DNA of 64,000 bases. Source: Ampelocalamus luodianensis (lineage: Eukaryota; Streptophyta; Magnoliopsida; Poales; Poaceae). Below the pieces are notes generated by a model. That model was given only the letters and a program-made list of their open reading frames with translations, ran no database searches and had not been told where the DNA came from. Position 1 is the first letter of the stretch. Each line of letters opens with the position of its first letter. The translations under genes were made by a program, and so were the position numbers. Below, piece by piece: positions 54,409 to 64,000 of the stretch. The stretch spans positions 29,891,539-29,955,538 of the forward strand of contig CM070636.1 of assembly GCA_036346255.1 (NCBI GenBank). The letters are read 5' to 3'.

Positions 54409-55732
54409 CCACTTATTACAATCAGTGGAGCTAATAGGCTTATAGTATGATGAAGGTTCTGTATTACCTTCAATTTCTGATGCCACGCTCAAAGCATAAG
54501 CAACAATATTAGTTTCTTCAATCAACCTCTTGGGTGGATTAATCTCCCTCCTAGGCCTGTCAACTGCAATGGACCATTGTGGTGGCTGCTCAACAATAGA
54601 AGGGTCCTCAACAATAGGTGCATCATGAACAACAGTATTTTCCTTATCTGATGTGACATCCGAACTAACAAAGTAGTTCACCTGAACACTTGAATTTTAC
54701 TCACTCTCAATAGGAACGTTAGTAAGTTTATCATGAAACATAGCAGATACATTAAAGACAATGTTATGCTAATCACAACCTTATTTGTTTTAGGATTCTA
54801 CAATTTGTATCCTTTAACACCAGATTTATAACTAAGAAACATGCACTTAACAGGTATAGGCTCTAATTTTTCATTATCAACATGAGCATAAGCAGTACAA
54901 CTAAAAACTCTCAATTCTGAGTAATTTGCTGGGGAACCTGACCATACCTCAATTGGAATCTTCTTTTCAATTGTAATATAGGGTGATCGATTAATAAGAT
55001 AGCAAGCAGTGGAAGCGGCTTCAGCCCAAAAATGCCTATGCAAATCTGCATTAGACAACATGCAACAGGTCTTGGAAATGATGGTCCTGTTCATATGCAC
55101 ATCTACACTATTTTGTTGAGGAGTACTAGGAATGGTGTAATGCCTAACAATGCCTTGAGTCTTGCAATATGATTCAAATTCATCAGAACAGAATTCCATC
55201 CCATTATCAGTGCGAAGTTTCTTTACCTTCTTTTCAGTTTGCCTTTCAACCATAGTTTTCCACTCTTTAAATGCTGAAAATACTCCTGATTTATGCCCAA
55301 GAAATAAGGCCACACTCTTTTAGAGTAATCATCAATAATTGTTAACATATAACGAGCACCTCCTAGTGATGTCTTGCGAGATAGCCCCCTATAAATCAGA
55401 ATGCACATAATTCAAAATACCTTATGTAGTATGAACTGAAGTATTGAACCTCACCCTCTTGTGTTTGCTAAACACACAATGCTCACAAAATTTCAGCTTG
55501 CCGATGGTATGTCCATCAAGAAGTCCTCTCTTGCTCAATTATGTCAAACCAATTTCTCTCATATACCCAAGACGCATATGCCAAAGATTAGTAGTATGAA
55601 AATCAGAGAATGAACTTGAAATTATAGAAACATTACCTGATATTGTAGTACCTCGCAGATAGTATAGATTAATAGATTTAATATCAGCTTTCATCACAAT
55701 AAGAGAGTCTTTTGATACTTTTTGTAACACTC
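54409..55732 (-). pseudogene. RLC-4 linker, integrase and pre-integrase part
   Basis: Minus frame from 55732: SKDSLIVMKADIKSINLYYL, TTNLWHMRLGYMREIGLT (zinc-binding HHCC part), then broken frames to the integrase core 54798-55410. The core has RYMLTIIDDYSKRVWPYFLG (first D), KKLRTDNGMEFCSDEF (second D), TIPSTPQQNSVDVHMNRTII (the usual E-R near the third acidic residue is changed) and EKKIPIEVWSGSPANYSELR. Frame 54385-54681 is the linker (RPRREINPPKRL) leading into RT across the RLG-3 insertion. Confidence 0.85.
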
Positions 55733-56590
55733 TAGCCAAAACATAGAGCCTAGGATGCTACTAAACCATCTTACAGAAACACTTTATTCAATTTAATAAT
55801 ACAAATTTAGCAAGACAAACACAATGAATAATTTAATTCTAATCACAAGAACTAGCACAAGATACAACATAATCAAGTTAAATAATACTACCTATCAATT
55901 AATAATAATCTAGGCATGAATATTTCTATTTCTCAACCAAAAACCAAAACAAACGACTATGCTATAAAATGAGAGCAGTTCTTTAATAGTTAAGTCTAAA
56001 TCATCAATATTCATCTGAAATCACGAAGATGTAAGACTAATCAAATCATTCAATTTATTCTATCAAATTGAACTAAATGAATCAATAACTAAGTCTTAAA
56101 GCATAATAGAAACATCCACGATAAACCATGGCTACCACAATTACAAGTGAATCAACCACCACGAAGGATGGACACGATGCAAACTAAAGGAAATAGCATG
56201 AACATGAGGTTTTAGATAAATAAGGTAATTTTTTTGCCATGAGTTGTTAAGTGTGAAGTGCATCAAAACTACCCCTTCCCATGCATGTCACTACCTCGAG
56301 AGGTACCTAAAAAGGACAACAACAATAAGCGTGAGTCCACGACTCAAAAAGTACAATAGTGATAATAAACAAAACTTCACGACCAGCCAATGAAGATACC
56401 AAAATCTCATATGAACATCAAGCAGGAACCATAAATAAATCTCTTATGCATGCATGCAATGCATATGTCAACAATGCTCTTTTTCCTTCTTTACAATTAC
56501 CGGTAATGCAGAGTAGTGCATCCGTCTATGCATACTCAAGCCAATGCCCTCAAGCACAGGACCTCAAGCCCACACTCCCCAAGTGTGGGG
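55733..56590 (-). mobile_element. RLG-4: end of a Tekay-type LTR, minus orientation
   Basis: Begins TGTAACACTCTAGCC on the plus strand; on the minus strand this is the LTR end GGCTAGAGTGTTACA, like the end of RLG-5 (GAGTTGGGGTGTTACA). The minus-strand segment near 56300 (GAGTCGTGGACTCACG...GACATGCATGGGAAGGGG) matches RLG-5 at 58466-58535, and GCATTACCGGTAA occurs in both. RLG-4 is cut at 56590 by RLG-5, so only about 860 bp are visible. It inserted into RLC-4 pol. Confidence 0.7.
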
Positions 56591-56799
56591 TGTAATATTC
56601 CGAAAAGCGAAAAGCCAGTTGTTGTGGAGAATAGTTTTGGTATTCATGAGCAAAGACCTTAAGTATCTTGTTAAACCAGGATTTTGAGGGGGGAAAATGT
56701 CGCACTGGCACTGGCTTGGGCCAAGGCCCATGAGGCATGGCCGGCCAAGGGGGGGAGGGGGGCACCCTTTTCCTCTTCCCCCCAAACCCTAGCCGAATT

Positions 56800-57025
56800 C
56801 AGCCCCCCCCCCTCCATCCCTTGCGCCGCCCCTTTCCCCTTCCCTTCCACCCTTGCGCAGCCCTCCTTCCACCCTCCTTGCCCCTCCTTTTCCCCCATTG
56901 TTGCTGTCCAAGAAGGAGGAAGAAGATCCCCTTGGGTGGCCGGCCAAGAAGGAGGAGAAAAGGGAAGAAAAAGGAGAAGAGAAGGGAAGAGAAAGAAAGA
57001 AGGAAGAAGAGGGAGAAGAAGGATC
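56800..57025. repeat. Polypyrimidine tract followed by polypurine tract
   Basis: Plus strand 56804-56900 is almost only C/T, and 56942-57023 almost only A/G (GAAGGAGGAGAAAAGGGAAG...). The two could pair with each other or form triplex DNA. Confidence 0.8.
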
Positions 57026-58097
57026 CGCAGCGGGAGCGTGGTGGTCGTCATCCCCGCTGCGTGCTCTCGTCGTTTCGGCAAGGGTAACCCGTGGTTCTTT
57101 GTTTTAGGTTTTTTTCTAGTTGTTTTATTTTCGGGTGCCAGTTCGTCGGTATTCTGCAGCAGTGAAGATCGTTGTTTTTTATTAGGTTATGGTCAGATTT
57201 GGGTCTGGGTGTCTCCTAGAAAGTTGTAGATATCGTAGTTACCTTTCATTGCCGACAAGAATCAAGTCGTTTGGACTTCGGTAGCCAAAGTTATGATTTT
57301 TCTAGTGTTAGTAGGTTTCTGGTGGGTGACTGATTGGACAGAGGCTAATTAACCTGACCTAAACACATGGTTAGAGGAGTTTCCAGAGGGTCTCACCATA
57401 ACGAAAAATGAGTCTAATCCTCTTAGCTTTCAGGAAAGCTAAAGATCACTAAATTTGGACGAACGAAGAGAAAGTTATGATAGTTTCTATGTCGCTGTCC
57501 AGAAACCCGACGGGAAATGTTTGCTCTGATTAAATGGATTGGTAGGGCTAGAAGATGGCCGAATCAGAGGGTCACCCCAACTAGGTTTATTTAGGCAATT
57601 CAATTATCTTTCCAGAAAGTCCAAGATCATCCTATTTGGACTCCCGAGCAGAAAGTTATGAATTTTTGAATTCTGCTATCTGCAGTGGGCGATCGCTAGA
57701 AAATTAGAAAAGTTAGAAATGTTAAAAAGTTAGCGATTTTCAATTGTGATGTTATGTATGATTTTGGTCCATTATGCTAGTCTTAGTTTGGGGTTATATT
57801 CTTGTCCAGGTGGCAGCGAGATCCCAAGGGCAGCACCCACTTCGCGTCCGCCGTTTTCGCACGGTTGAGGCAAGTATTCGGGTTAAATGAAATTTCTGTT
57901 GTATGTCATGAGCGAGTTGTGAATTGTTATTGTTGTCATGTGGAAGTAATGTTGAGATGTCCCTAGAGATGATGATGATTGCATATTATGACTGTGGTTA
58001 TTTGATAATGCTACTGTTTACATGATTAAAGTTTATATTGAAATCTGTTGAATGAGAAGGAATAGATGTTATATTCATGCATATTTTGAGATATCAA

Positions 58098-58328
58098 ACT
58101 TGGTCATGTGGTGACCAAGTGATTGAGTTGAGGTCCCTGTCAGGCAATGACAGGCTTGAGGTCCCCACATTTATGAATGTGGGCAATATGTACAGAGGTC
58201 CCCGACATTTTGATGACGGGCAAAGGTCCCTATACCAGTTGATGTATAGGCTCTTGGTCCCTGTGCCAGAGGGCACAGGCATGGGTATCCATTGACGGAT
58301 GAATACCCCGCATTACCGGTAAAATGCG
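58098..58328. repeat. Array of eight consecutive short hairpins in RLG-5 LTR
   Basis: Stems: ACTTGGTCA/TGACCAAGT (58098-58120), CCTGTCA/TGACAGG (58136-58154), CCCACATT/AATGTGGG (58164-58183), CCCGACAT/ATGACGGG (58201-58220, one mismatch), CCTATAC/GTATAGG (58229-58250), CCTGTGCC/GGCACAGG (58260-58279), GGGTATCCAT/ATGAATACCC (58283-58308, one mismatch), CGCATT/AATGCG (58309-58328). Five are preceded by GGTCC. Stem sequences differ; the pairing is kept. Confidence 0.85.
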
Positions 58329-58879
58329 TAAAGAGATAAAGAACAAATAGTGCATAGCATTATCATTGCATTTTCTTTGATATTTGTAATGCCATGAATG
58401 ATGTTGACCAAAGATGTTTATACTATGTTGTCTTTATGATCATGTAACCATGTTGATACTTGCTGAGTCCTATGGCTCACCCTTGCTTTGTTTTGATATA
58501 GGTACTTCTGGTAAAGACGTCATGCATGGGCGGGAGTAGATGATTGAAAGCACACACTACCTCACATCATTAATACATTTGTTACTTTAGTTTCACACAA
58601 GAATAAATAGATCACGAGAGACACTCATGGTGGTTTTATGATTCGATTGATGGAATAATTACGGTTGTGAGAATGATGTTATTTGATTACATTCGATGAA
58701 TATCTTTTATGCATGGATGAGTTGGATTGTGAAATTATTGATAAATGCTATGTTTACTTGTTAGAAACTTATTATTATTGATTATACAAAGGAGACTCAG
58801 TCGAAAATTTGTAAACTTGTTCTAGTTGTAATTAGTTTTGGTAGCATTCCGTGCCTCGTTCGAGTTGGGGTGTTACAGC

Positions 58880-58893
58880 TTGGTATCGAGCGG
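58880..58893 (+). other. RLG-5 primer binding site, altered
   Basis: CTTGGTATCGAGCGG after the LTR end. It differs from the usual TGGTATCAGAGC by absence of the A in CAG. Confidence 0.65.
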
Positions 58894-59060
58894 TCGAGGT
58901 CCGCGGGCATCAAATATTAATTTTGACACACTAAGCACGAGAGGTGGGATTGGGTTTTCTTTTGCATTGCACAACGCTATTGTCATTGTATGTTTATTCT
59001 TGAATTTTGGTTCTAGTTAATCTTACGCTTATTGTGGGTAGTTTCGTTGTGATGTTCTTA

Positions 59061-60417
59061 GATGGCAAGAGGCAGAGGTCGTGGTCGTGGCGGCAGGTGC
59101 CGGCGAGGCCGTGCAACGCCCCGCCGAAGTTCGTAACTCAGAGCTGGTGAAGCTAGTCCCGCGAGGTCGAGGAAGAGGTTGCATCAGCACTCACGGGATC
59201 GTGCTCCTCCAAATGTTCCGGTTCTGTGTCCCATGGTGGCCCCAGCGGTGGTACCCGCGCGCGCATTATGGGATCATCGATGAACGCTCGCGCTTTGACA
59301 CTTTTGATGGTTTGGGCACTCCAGTGGATGCGCCAACCGTGCGCGTCACATGGAGAGGCACTTTGGTGCTTTGGGATGTCGTCTGAGTTGAGGGCGCAGT
59401 TTGTGGCATTTCACCAAGGGCAGCGGACATCCGGTGGGAGGAGTCTTGACACTAGACTGCTGCCATGGCCTGTACATGGGAAGTGTTTGTGGAACAGCTG
59501 AGGAGGTTTTATCCAGATCTTTTGTGGAGAGGATGGAAGTCTCGTTGCAGAGCTACAAGCGGTAAGATGTCGGTGTCGGAGTATGAAGCGGGTTTTAACA
59601 ACCCGATCCGCTTTATGCTGGCAGCGGTGGCAACAGATGAGGCAGAAAAGGCTAAGAGGTTTCGTAGGGGGCTCAGGCAGGAGTTCCGTCAGGTTTTGGG
59701 AGCGCTAGAATTGCGTGATTTTAGCTCCCTGGTAGAACAAGCCAGGGGCATGGAGCTAGAGATGCAGCTTGGGGAGGATCTACCAGGTACAGGAGGTACC
59801 ATGGTTCAGGATGGAGCTAGTGGCAGCCAGAAGAAGAATTTTGGAGGAGGAAGTGGGTCATCTCTGAAGCCAAGAAGTTCAAGGGCCAGCAGAATTCCTT
59901 CAAGTCCAGAACCACAAGGCCACAGTCATCTTTTACTTCCAGATCAGCAGTGAGTGGGCCTAGGTTGCGCCCAGTTCCAGGGCAGGGTATGAAATGTTTC
60001 AAGTGTGGCAATGAGCATCGGGCGTCAGAGTGTTCTTGGTCAGGATCTTGTCGCCACTGTGGTCGGGAGGGCCACAAGGCATTGGTTTGTCGGCGGAATC
60101 CCGCCAGTATTATCAAATGGGAACCAGAACCAGCGTCAGCACCAGAGCAGGCGGCGTCTTCGCGAGGGTCAGTTCAGATGTTAGCAGCCACACCTACTCA
60201 GTCTTGGGGTCAGCCCCCGCCCTATTTTCAGCATCCTGGAGGGATGCCGCCGCCGGGGTACTTTTGGCCACCAGTGCCTTCAAGACTGTTTCTGTCCCAA
60301 AGCCTTCAAGACCTCCCCGCAGCTTGCCGCGCCCCTTCTCGTGGTGTCGAGTTCCTACCGCACTGCCAGAGCAGCGAGCTTCCTATGCCATGCCGACGGC
60401 AGAGTCTGGTCGTCTGA
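59061..60417 (+). pseudogene. RLG-5 gag
   Basis: Starts near 59061 with MARGRGRGRG. The frame is then broken: pieces at 59226-59501 and 59465-59953. The latter holds FVEQLRRFYPDLLWRGWKSR, KMSVSEYEAGFNNPIRFMLA, AEKAKRFRRGLRQEFRQVLG and LRDFSSLVEQARGMELEMQL, the retrotransposon gag domain. Frame 59950-60417 carries two zinc knuckles, CFKCGNEHRASEC (spacing 2-3-4) and CRHCGREGHKALVC (canonical 2-4-4). The rest is P/Q-rich. Confidence 0.85.
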
Positions 60418-60419
60418 TG

Positions 60420-61640
60420 TGGTGACAGTACGCTCTTAGTGGACTCGTGGAGGCTTATGTTCTTTTGATTCAGAGCTACTTTCTTTTGTATCTTTAGAGT
60501 TTGCTAGTCGGGCCAATTTGAGTATGCGCCTTTATCTCGCCGATTGTAGTCAATTCTCCGGTGGAATTCTTGCTAGCTCCACAACATCCGGGTTGTGTGA
60601 TCTCATTGATGGGAAGATTTCATTGCTAATTTAATGGTCCCAAAATGGAGCCATTTGACGTTATTTTGGTATGGACTGGTTGCATAGTTTTCGAGCGATT
60701 ATATCATGCTTTTGGAAGACAAGAACTCACTGCACCTTCCGGTCATGAGGTGGTTTTTCGGGTGGTGCCCTTCCTACTCCCTTTGCGTGTTGGCTAGTAC
60801 TGTTTCCGTGAGCGAATTGCGAAGAGTGGATTTCTTTGTCTCTAATTGGGAAGCCAAGTTCTTCTTTGGCTTCAGAGTTAGTTCCGTGGTTCGGGAGTTC
60901 TTAGATGTTTTTCCAAAGAGAGTTGCTGTGGATGCCCCCTCCTCGTCCCGTGGAGTTTCTGGATTGATTTGATACGGGTGCTCAACCGGTTTCCATGACC
61001 CGTCGCACTGTCAGCGCGTCCATTCCAGGAGGAATTAAAGAAACAGTTGGATGATCTAAAAGCGAAAGATCTTATTCGACCTAGTGTGTCTCCGTGGGAG
61101 CTCCGGTATTGTTTACCAAGAAGAAGGATGGTAGTTGGCGATGTGTATCGATTATCGTGCTCTTAACCAAATGACCATCAAGAATAAATATCCTTTGCCT
61201 CGCATTGAAGACTTATTTGATCGGTTGAGAGGGGCAAAGGTGTTTTCAAAGATAGATCTTCAACAAAGTTACAACCAAATTCCAAATTCGAGAGGAGGAT
61301 ATTGAGAAAACGGCGTTCTCCACAAGGTATGGGCACTTTGAGTTCAAAGTTATGTCTTTTGGACTAACAAATGCCTCATTGCTTTTATGGAAACTATGAA
61401 CAGGATAACGCATGAGTATCCGGATGATTTTGTCGTAGTTTTTATTGATGATATTTTGATCTATTCAAAGACGAAGTGGATCATGAGCGTCATCTCGAGG
61501 TTGGTGTTGGAAACACTAAGAGAAAATAGGTTCTATGCCAAGTTCAAAAGTGCGAGTTCGATGTCCAAGTGGATTTTTGGGGCATATTATCAATGATAAA
61601 GGTATATCACTCGATCCAGGAAAATTTCCACAGTGGTTGA
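60420..61640 (+). pseudogene. RLG-5 protease and reverse transcriptase, heavily shifted
   Basis: The protease is barely recognisable (60420-60870). VVREFLDVFPKR near 60885 marks the usual protease-RT junction of chromoviruses. RT words appear in alternating frames: ELKKQLDDLKAKDLIRPSVS (61035), a KDGSW-like segment (61122), KYPLPRIEDLFD (about 61188), and FVVVFIDDILIYSK with the F-I-D-D box (about 61426-61470). At least six frame changes lie between them. Confidence 0.8.
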
Positions 61641-62294
61641 ATGGGCAAGACCGACCAATGTCAAGGAAGTGAGAAGTTTTCTGGTATGGCAGCTATTACG
61701 GCGTTTTGTGCAAGATTTCTCCATCATTGCAAAGCCGTTGTCCGAGCTCACTCGAGAAAGATGTGAAGTTTTGTGGGACGATGATTGTGAGCGCAGCTTT
61801 GACTTTGAAGGAAAAGTTGGTGATCGCTCCGGTTCTTACTATTCCCGAGCACGAAGCGATTCACGGTGTACTCGATGCATCTCGAGTTGGTTTGGGTTGT
61901 GTGCTCATGCAGACGGGAAGGTTACGCTTATGCGTCTAGACAATGAAGAAGCATGAGCGAATTATCCAACTCATGATTTAGAATTGGCCGCAGAGTGTTC
62001 GCCTTGAAGCTTTGGAGGCATTATCTTTATGGCGAATCTTGTGATATCTTTACTGATCACAAGAGTCTTAAGTACATTTTTACACAGAGGGATTTGAATC
62101 TAAGACAGCGAAGATGGTTAGAGCTGATCAAAGATTATGATCTCACAATTCAGTATCATCCTGGCAAAGCTAACGTGGTGGCTGATGCTCTTAGTCGCAA
62201 GGCGACACCGGCTACTTTGGATTGTCTCATTGCGGATTTTGACCGCATGGAGATATCGTATTGCTATGGACTGCTCATGCCGAGACACAGCTGA
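61640..62294 (+). pseudogene. RLG-5 RNase H
   Basis: The connection part has WARPTNVKEVRSFL and broken FCGTMIVSAALTLKEKLV. The RNase H frame 61995-62294 has FALKLWRHYLYGESCDIFTD, HKSLKYIFTQRDLNLRQRRW and LELIKDYDLTIQYHPGKANV, ending VADALSRKA, the standard gypsy RNase H end. The early catalytic residues lie in another frame near 61870 (DASRVGLGCVLMQ). Confidence 0.85.
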
Positions 62295-62299
62295 TTTTG

Positions 62300-63177
62300 G
62301 GGTTAGCCATTCCACAATGAGTACAAGAAGCGCACAAAATGACCCATTTTTGCAGAGGGTCAGAATCGTTTGGACTGGAAAGGAAGGGAATTTCAGTTTG
62401 ATGGGTGTGGAGCATTGCGATTCAAGGGACGATTATGTGTGCCACGAAAGCGTGGAGTTAAGGATGACATCTTAAAGGAGGCACATCGCACCGTGATAAT
62501 CGCTCATCCAGAGAGACGAAGATGTACCGTGATTTGAAGCACTTCGTGGAAAAGAATGAAGGTGGACATTGCTAATTATGTAGCCTCTGTGGTGTTTGTC
62601 ACAGTGAAGGCTGAACATAAACGCCCCGCGGATTATTGCAGCCTTTGGAGGTACCCCAATGGCCATGGGATGATATCTCTATGGATTTTGTTGTTATACC
62701 GCCTCGCTCGCCGCGAGGTAAGGATGCAATTTGGGTTATAGTGGACCGATTCAGCAAGTCGCACATTTTATTCTGTCTGCTCGATTTAACTCAATAGTGA
62801 TTTGGCCCCTATCTATGTACGTGAGATTGTGAGACTGCATGGAGTGCCAAAGACAATCATTTCGGACAGGGATGCTAAGTTTGTATCCAAGTTTTGGGAG
62901 AGTTTGCAGAATGCTTTGGGCACGCAACTTCGCTTTGAGTACCGCTTTCCATCCACAGCATGATGGACAAACAGAGCGCATAATTCGGACATTGGAGGAT
63001 ATGTTGAGAGCCTGTGTCTTATCTTGGAAGGGAAGTTGGGAAGATCAGTTGCCTTTGGCAGAATTTGCTTATAATAACAGTTATCACTCTAGCATAAAGG
63101 CCGCTCCGTTTGAGGTTTTGTATGGACGTAAGTGTAGATCACCCCTCTGGGAAGTCAGGGTGAGAAGGCAGTTCTAG
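62300..63177 (+). pseudogene. RLG-5 integrase
   Basis: The zinc-binding part near 62470-62560 is in broken frames. The core's second aspartate is in an ISDRDAKF-type segment near 62860. The frame 62839-63177 has AFHPQHDGQTERIIRTLEDM with the catalytic glutamate, WEDQLPLAEFAYNNSYHSSI and PFEVLYGRKCRSPL, typical of Tekay/CRM chromovirus integrase. Confidence 0.85.
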
Positions 63178-63200
63178 GCCCGGATTGGGTACAAAAGACG

Positions 63201-63780
63201 GTGGAACGAGTGGCCTTGGTGAGGCAGAACTTATTAGCAGCTCAGAGCAGACAGAAAAGCTATGCAGATGTAAGACGGAGGGACTTAGAATTTGAAGTGG
63301 GTGATCAAGTACTCCTGAGGGTGTCACCCACAAAAGGAGTAGTGAGATTTGGTACCAAAGGGAAGCTTAGCCCGAGGTACATTGGCCCATTCGAGATCCT
63401 GGCCCGGATTGGGAAGTTGGCATACCGCCTGGACCTCCCAGAGTCCATGAGGGGTGTACACAACGTGTTTCATGTCTCCATGTTAAGGAAGTACTTGCAA
63501 GATCCGGATCATCACATTTCTTTGGAACCTTTAACCATTGAACAAGATCGTCCTTCGAGTCCAAGCCGTGAGAATTTTGGAAAGATCGAGAAGGCACTAA
63601 GGAATAAGACTTTGAAGTATGTAAAGATACTTTGGTCGCAGCAAGTCGAACGGGAAGCTACTTGGGAATTGGAATCTGCATGCGCGCTGTATCCGAATTA
63701 TTCACTTGTGTGTGTATTCTCGGTTGCTAAGTTTCGTCCCGCCCCGTGCTCTAGGCGTTTAGAATTGGGTCGAATTCTGT
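63201..63780 (+). pseudogene. RLG-5 integrase C-terminus and chromodomain-like tail
   Basis: Open frame from 63201 with QSRQKSYADVRRRDLEFEVG, DQVLLRVSPTKGVVRFGTKG (GPY/F-type module, SPRYIGPFEIL), LPESMRGVHNVFHVSMLRKY, then LRNKTLKYVKILWSQQVERE and ATWELESACALYPNY. That end matches the chromodomain of Tekay/Del elements (V-K-I-L-W...E-A-T-W-E), which is thought to steer insertion to heterochromatin. The frame runs without a stop into the 3' LTR. Confidence 0.9.
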
Positions 63781-63794
63781 TTAAGGAGGTAGAA
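63781..63794 (+). other. RLG-5 polypurine tract
   Basis: TTAAGGAGGTAGAA directly before the 3' LTR start TGTAATATTCCG. Confidence 0.7.
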
Positions 63795-64000
63795 TGTAAT
63801 ATTCCGAAAAGCGAAAAGCCAGTTGTTGTGGAGAATAGTTTTGGTATTCATGAGCAAAGACCTTAAGTATCTTGTTAAACCAGGATTTTGAGGGGGGAAA
63901 ATGTCAGTTTACGGCAACCTGGGCTTGGGCCAAGGCCCATGAGGCATGGCCGGCCAAGGGGGGGGGGCACCCTTTTCCTCTTCCCCCAAACCCTAGCCGA
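63795..64000 (+). repeat. RLG-5 3' LTR, start only
   Basis: Matches 56591-56800 closely; the window ends 206 bp into it. Confidence 0.95.

Larger units (their letters stand above)
43823..55732 (-). mobile_element. RLC-4: Ty1/copia element, minus strand, interrupted by RLG-3
   Basis: The 3' LTR is 43823-44089. RNase H and RT follow up to 45635, RLG-3 intervenes, and pol continues 54409-55732 (linker, integrase, pre-integrase). The rest of the element (protease, gag, 5' LTR) is beyond the insertion of RLG-4 at 55733. The pol sequence resembles the Tnt1/Tork side of copia. The coding parts contain several stops and shifts. Confidence 0.85.
56591..58877 (+). repeat. RLG-5 5' LTR (2287 bp)
   Basis: Contains, in order, a C/T-rich then G/A-rich tract (56800-57025), a section with regularly repeated AAAGTTATG words (about 57288, 57471, 57652), a hairpin array (58098-58328), and a terminal region with the same landmarks as RLG-4. 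The 181-codon frame at 56684-57229 is low-complexity and not a gene. Confidence 0.9.
56591..64000 (+). mobile_element. RLG-5: Tekay/Del-type chromovirus, plus strand, 3' end off window
   Basis: The 5' LTR is 56591-58877 (TGTAATATTCCG...GGTGTTACA). The 3' LTR begins identically at 63795 and runs off the window. Between are a primer site, gag, protease/RT, RNase H, integrase and a chromodomain-like C-terminus in gypsy order. Coding parts are full of small frameshifts. The first 190 bp of the two LTRs are nearly identical, with one block changed (CGCACTGGCACTGG versus CAGTTTACGGCAACC), so insertion is recent. Confidence 0.9.

Noticed and set aside
56684..57229. 181-codon frame in plus strand
   Set aside because: Low-complexity product of the polypyrimidine/polypurine tract inside the RLG-5 LTR.

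Overview
The window is plant nuclear DNA, most likely from a grass. The evidence is a GC-rich first exon pair of a plant alpha-mannosidase, and retroelement families typical of grasses: BARE/Angela-type copia, Tat-type gypsy, and Tekay/Del-type gypsy with 2-3.5 kb LTRs. No tRNA, rRNA, bacterial or organellar gene is visible. Apart from one host gene fragment (5480-5841) and about 3-5 kb of unresolved intergenic DNA, the window is transposable elements nested in one another. Names used below: RLC = copia, RLG = gypsy. Boundaries are read by eye from terminal TG/CA, target-site duplications (TSDs), primer binding sites and LTR pairs.

Layout. 1-4017: 3' part of a plus-strand copia (RLC-1) with an internal inverted duplication. 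4018-7440: intergenic DNA with a MITE, short tandem duplications and the mannosidase 5' fragment (minus strand). 7449-9023: a hAT-like element carrying an intron-containing gene fragment. 9701-40832: minus-strand copia RLC-2, split inside gag by RLC-3 (14212-39861, plus strand, TSD TATAC). RLC-3 is split in both LTRs: by RLG-1 (15476-21150, TSD TGTTC) in the 5' LTR and by the 13.1 kb Tat-type RLG-2 (26523-39634, minus strand, TSD ACAAG) in the 3' LTR. 41501-about 43822: Helitron candidate, minus orientation. 43823-55732: minus-strand copia RLC-4, split inside pol by RLG-3 (45636-54403, TSD GTTAT), which has two 3.5 kb LTRs and only a gag gene. 55733-56590: end of a Tekay-type LTR (RLG-4), itself interrupted by RLG-5 (56591 to beyond the window), a Tekay-type chromovirus with decayed gag-pol.

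The strongest unexplained signals are regulatory-looking repeat arrays. The U3 region of RLC-3 has 13 copies of a TGGTCGTA half-site spaced 21 or 11 bp apart, always close to multiples of a helical turn and with identical spacing in both LTRs. The unrelated RLG-2 carries 29-30 bp palindromic units with the same half-site (TGGTCGTA-N-TTACGACCA). Several units show matched arm changes that preserve the palindrome, and arrays occur in both LTRs, upstream of an antisense gene, and inside two of its introns. That antisense gene (27906-31399) has at least seven GT-AG introns and coiled-coil exons. A third structure, eight consecutive short hairpins with mostly unrelated stems, lies in the LTR of RLG-5.

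All retroelement reading frames are damaged by stops or frameshifts, so none looks autonomous. Part of the apparent decay may be technical: differences between LTR pairs are often at CAG/CTG trinucleotides, which could be consensus errors at methylated CHG sites.
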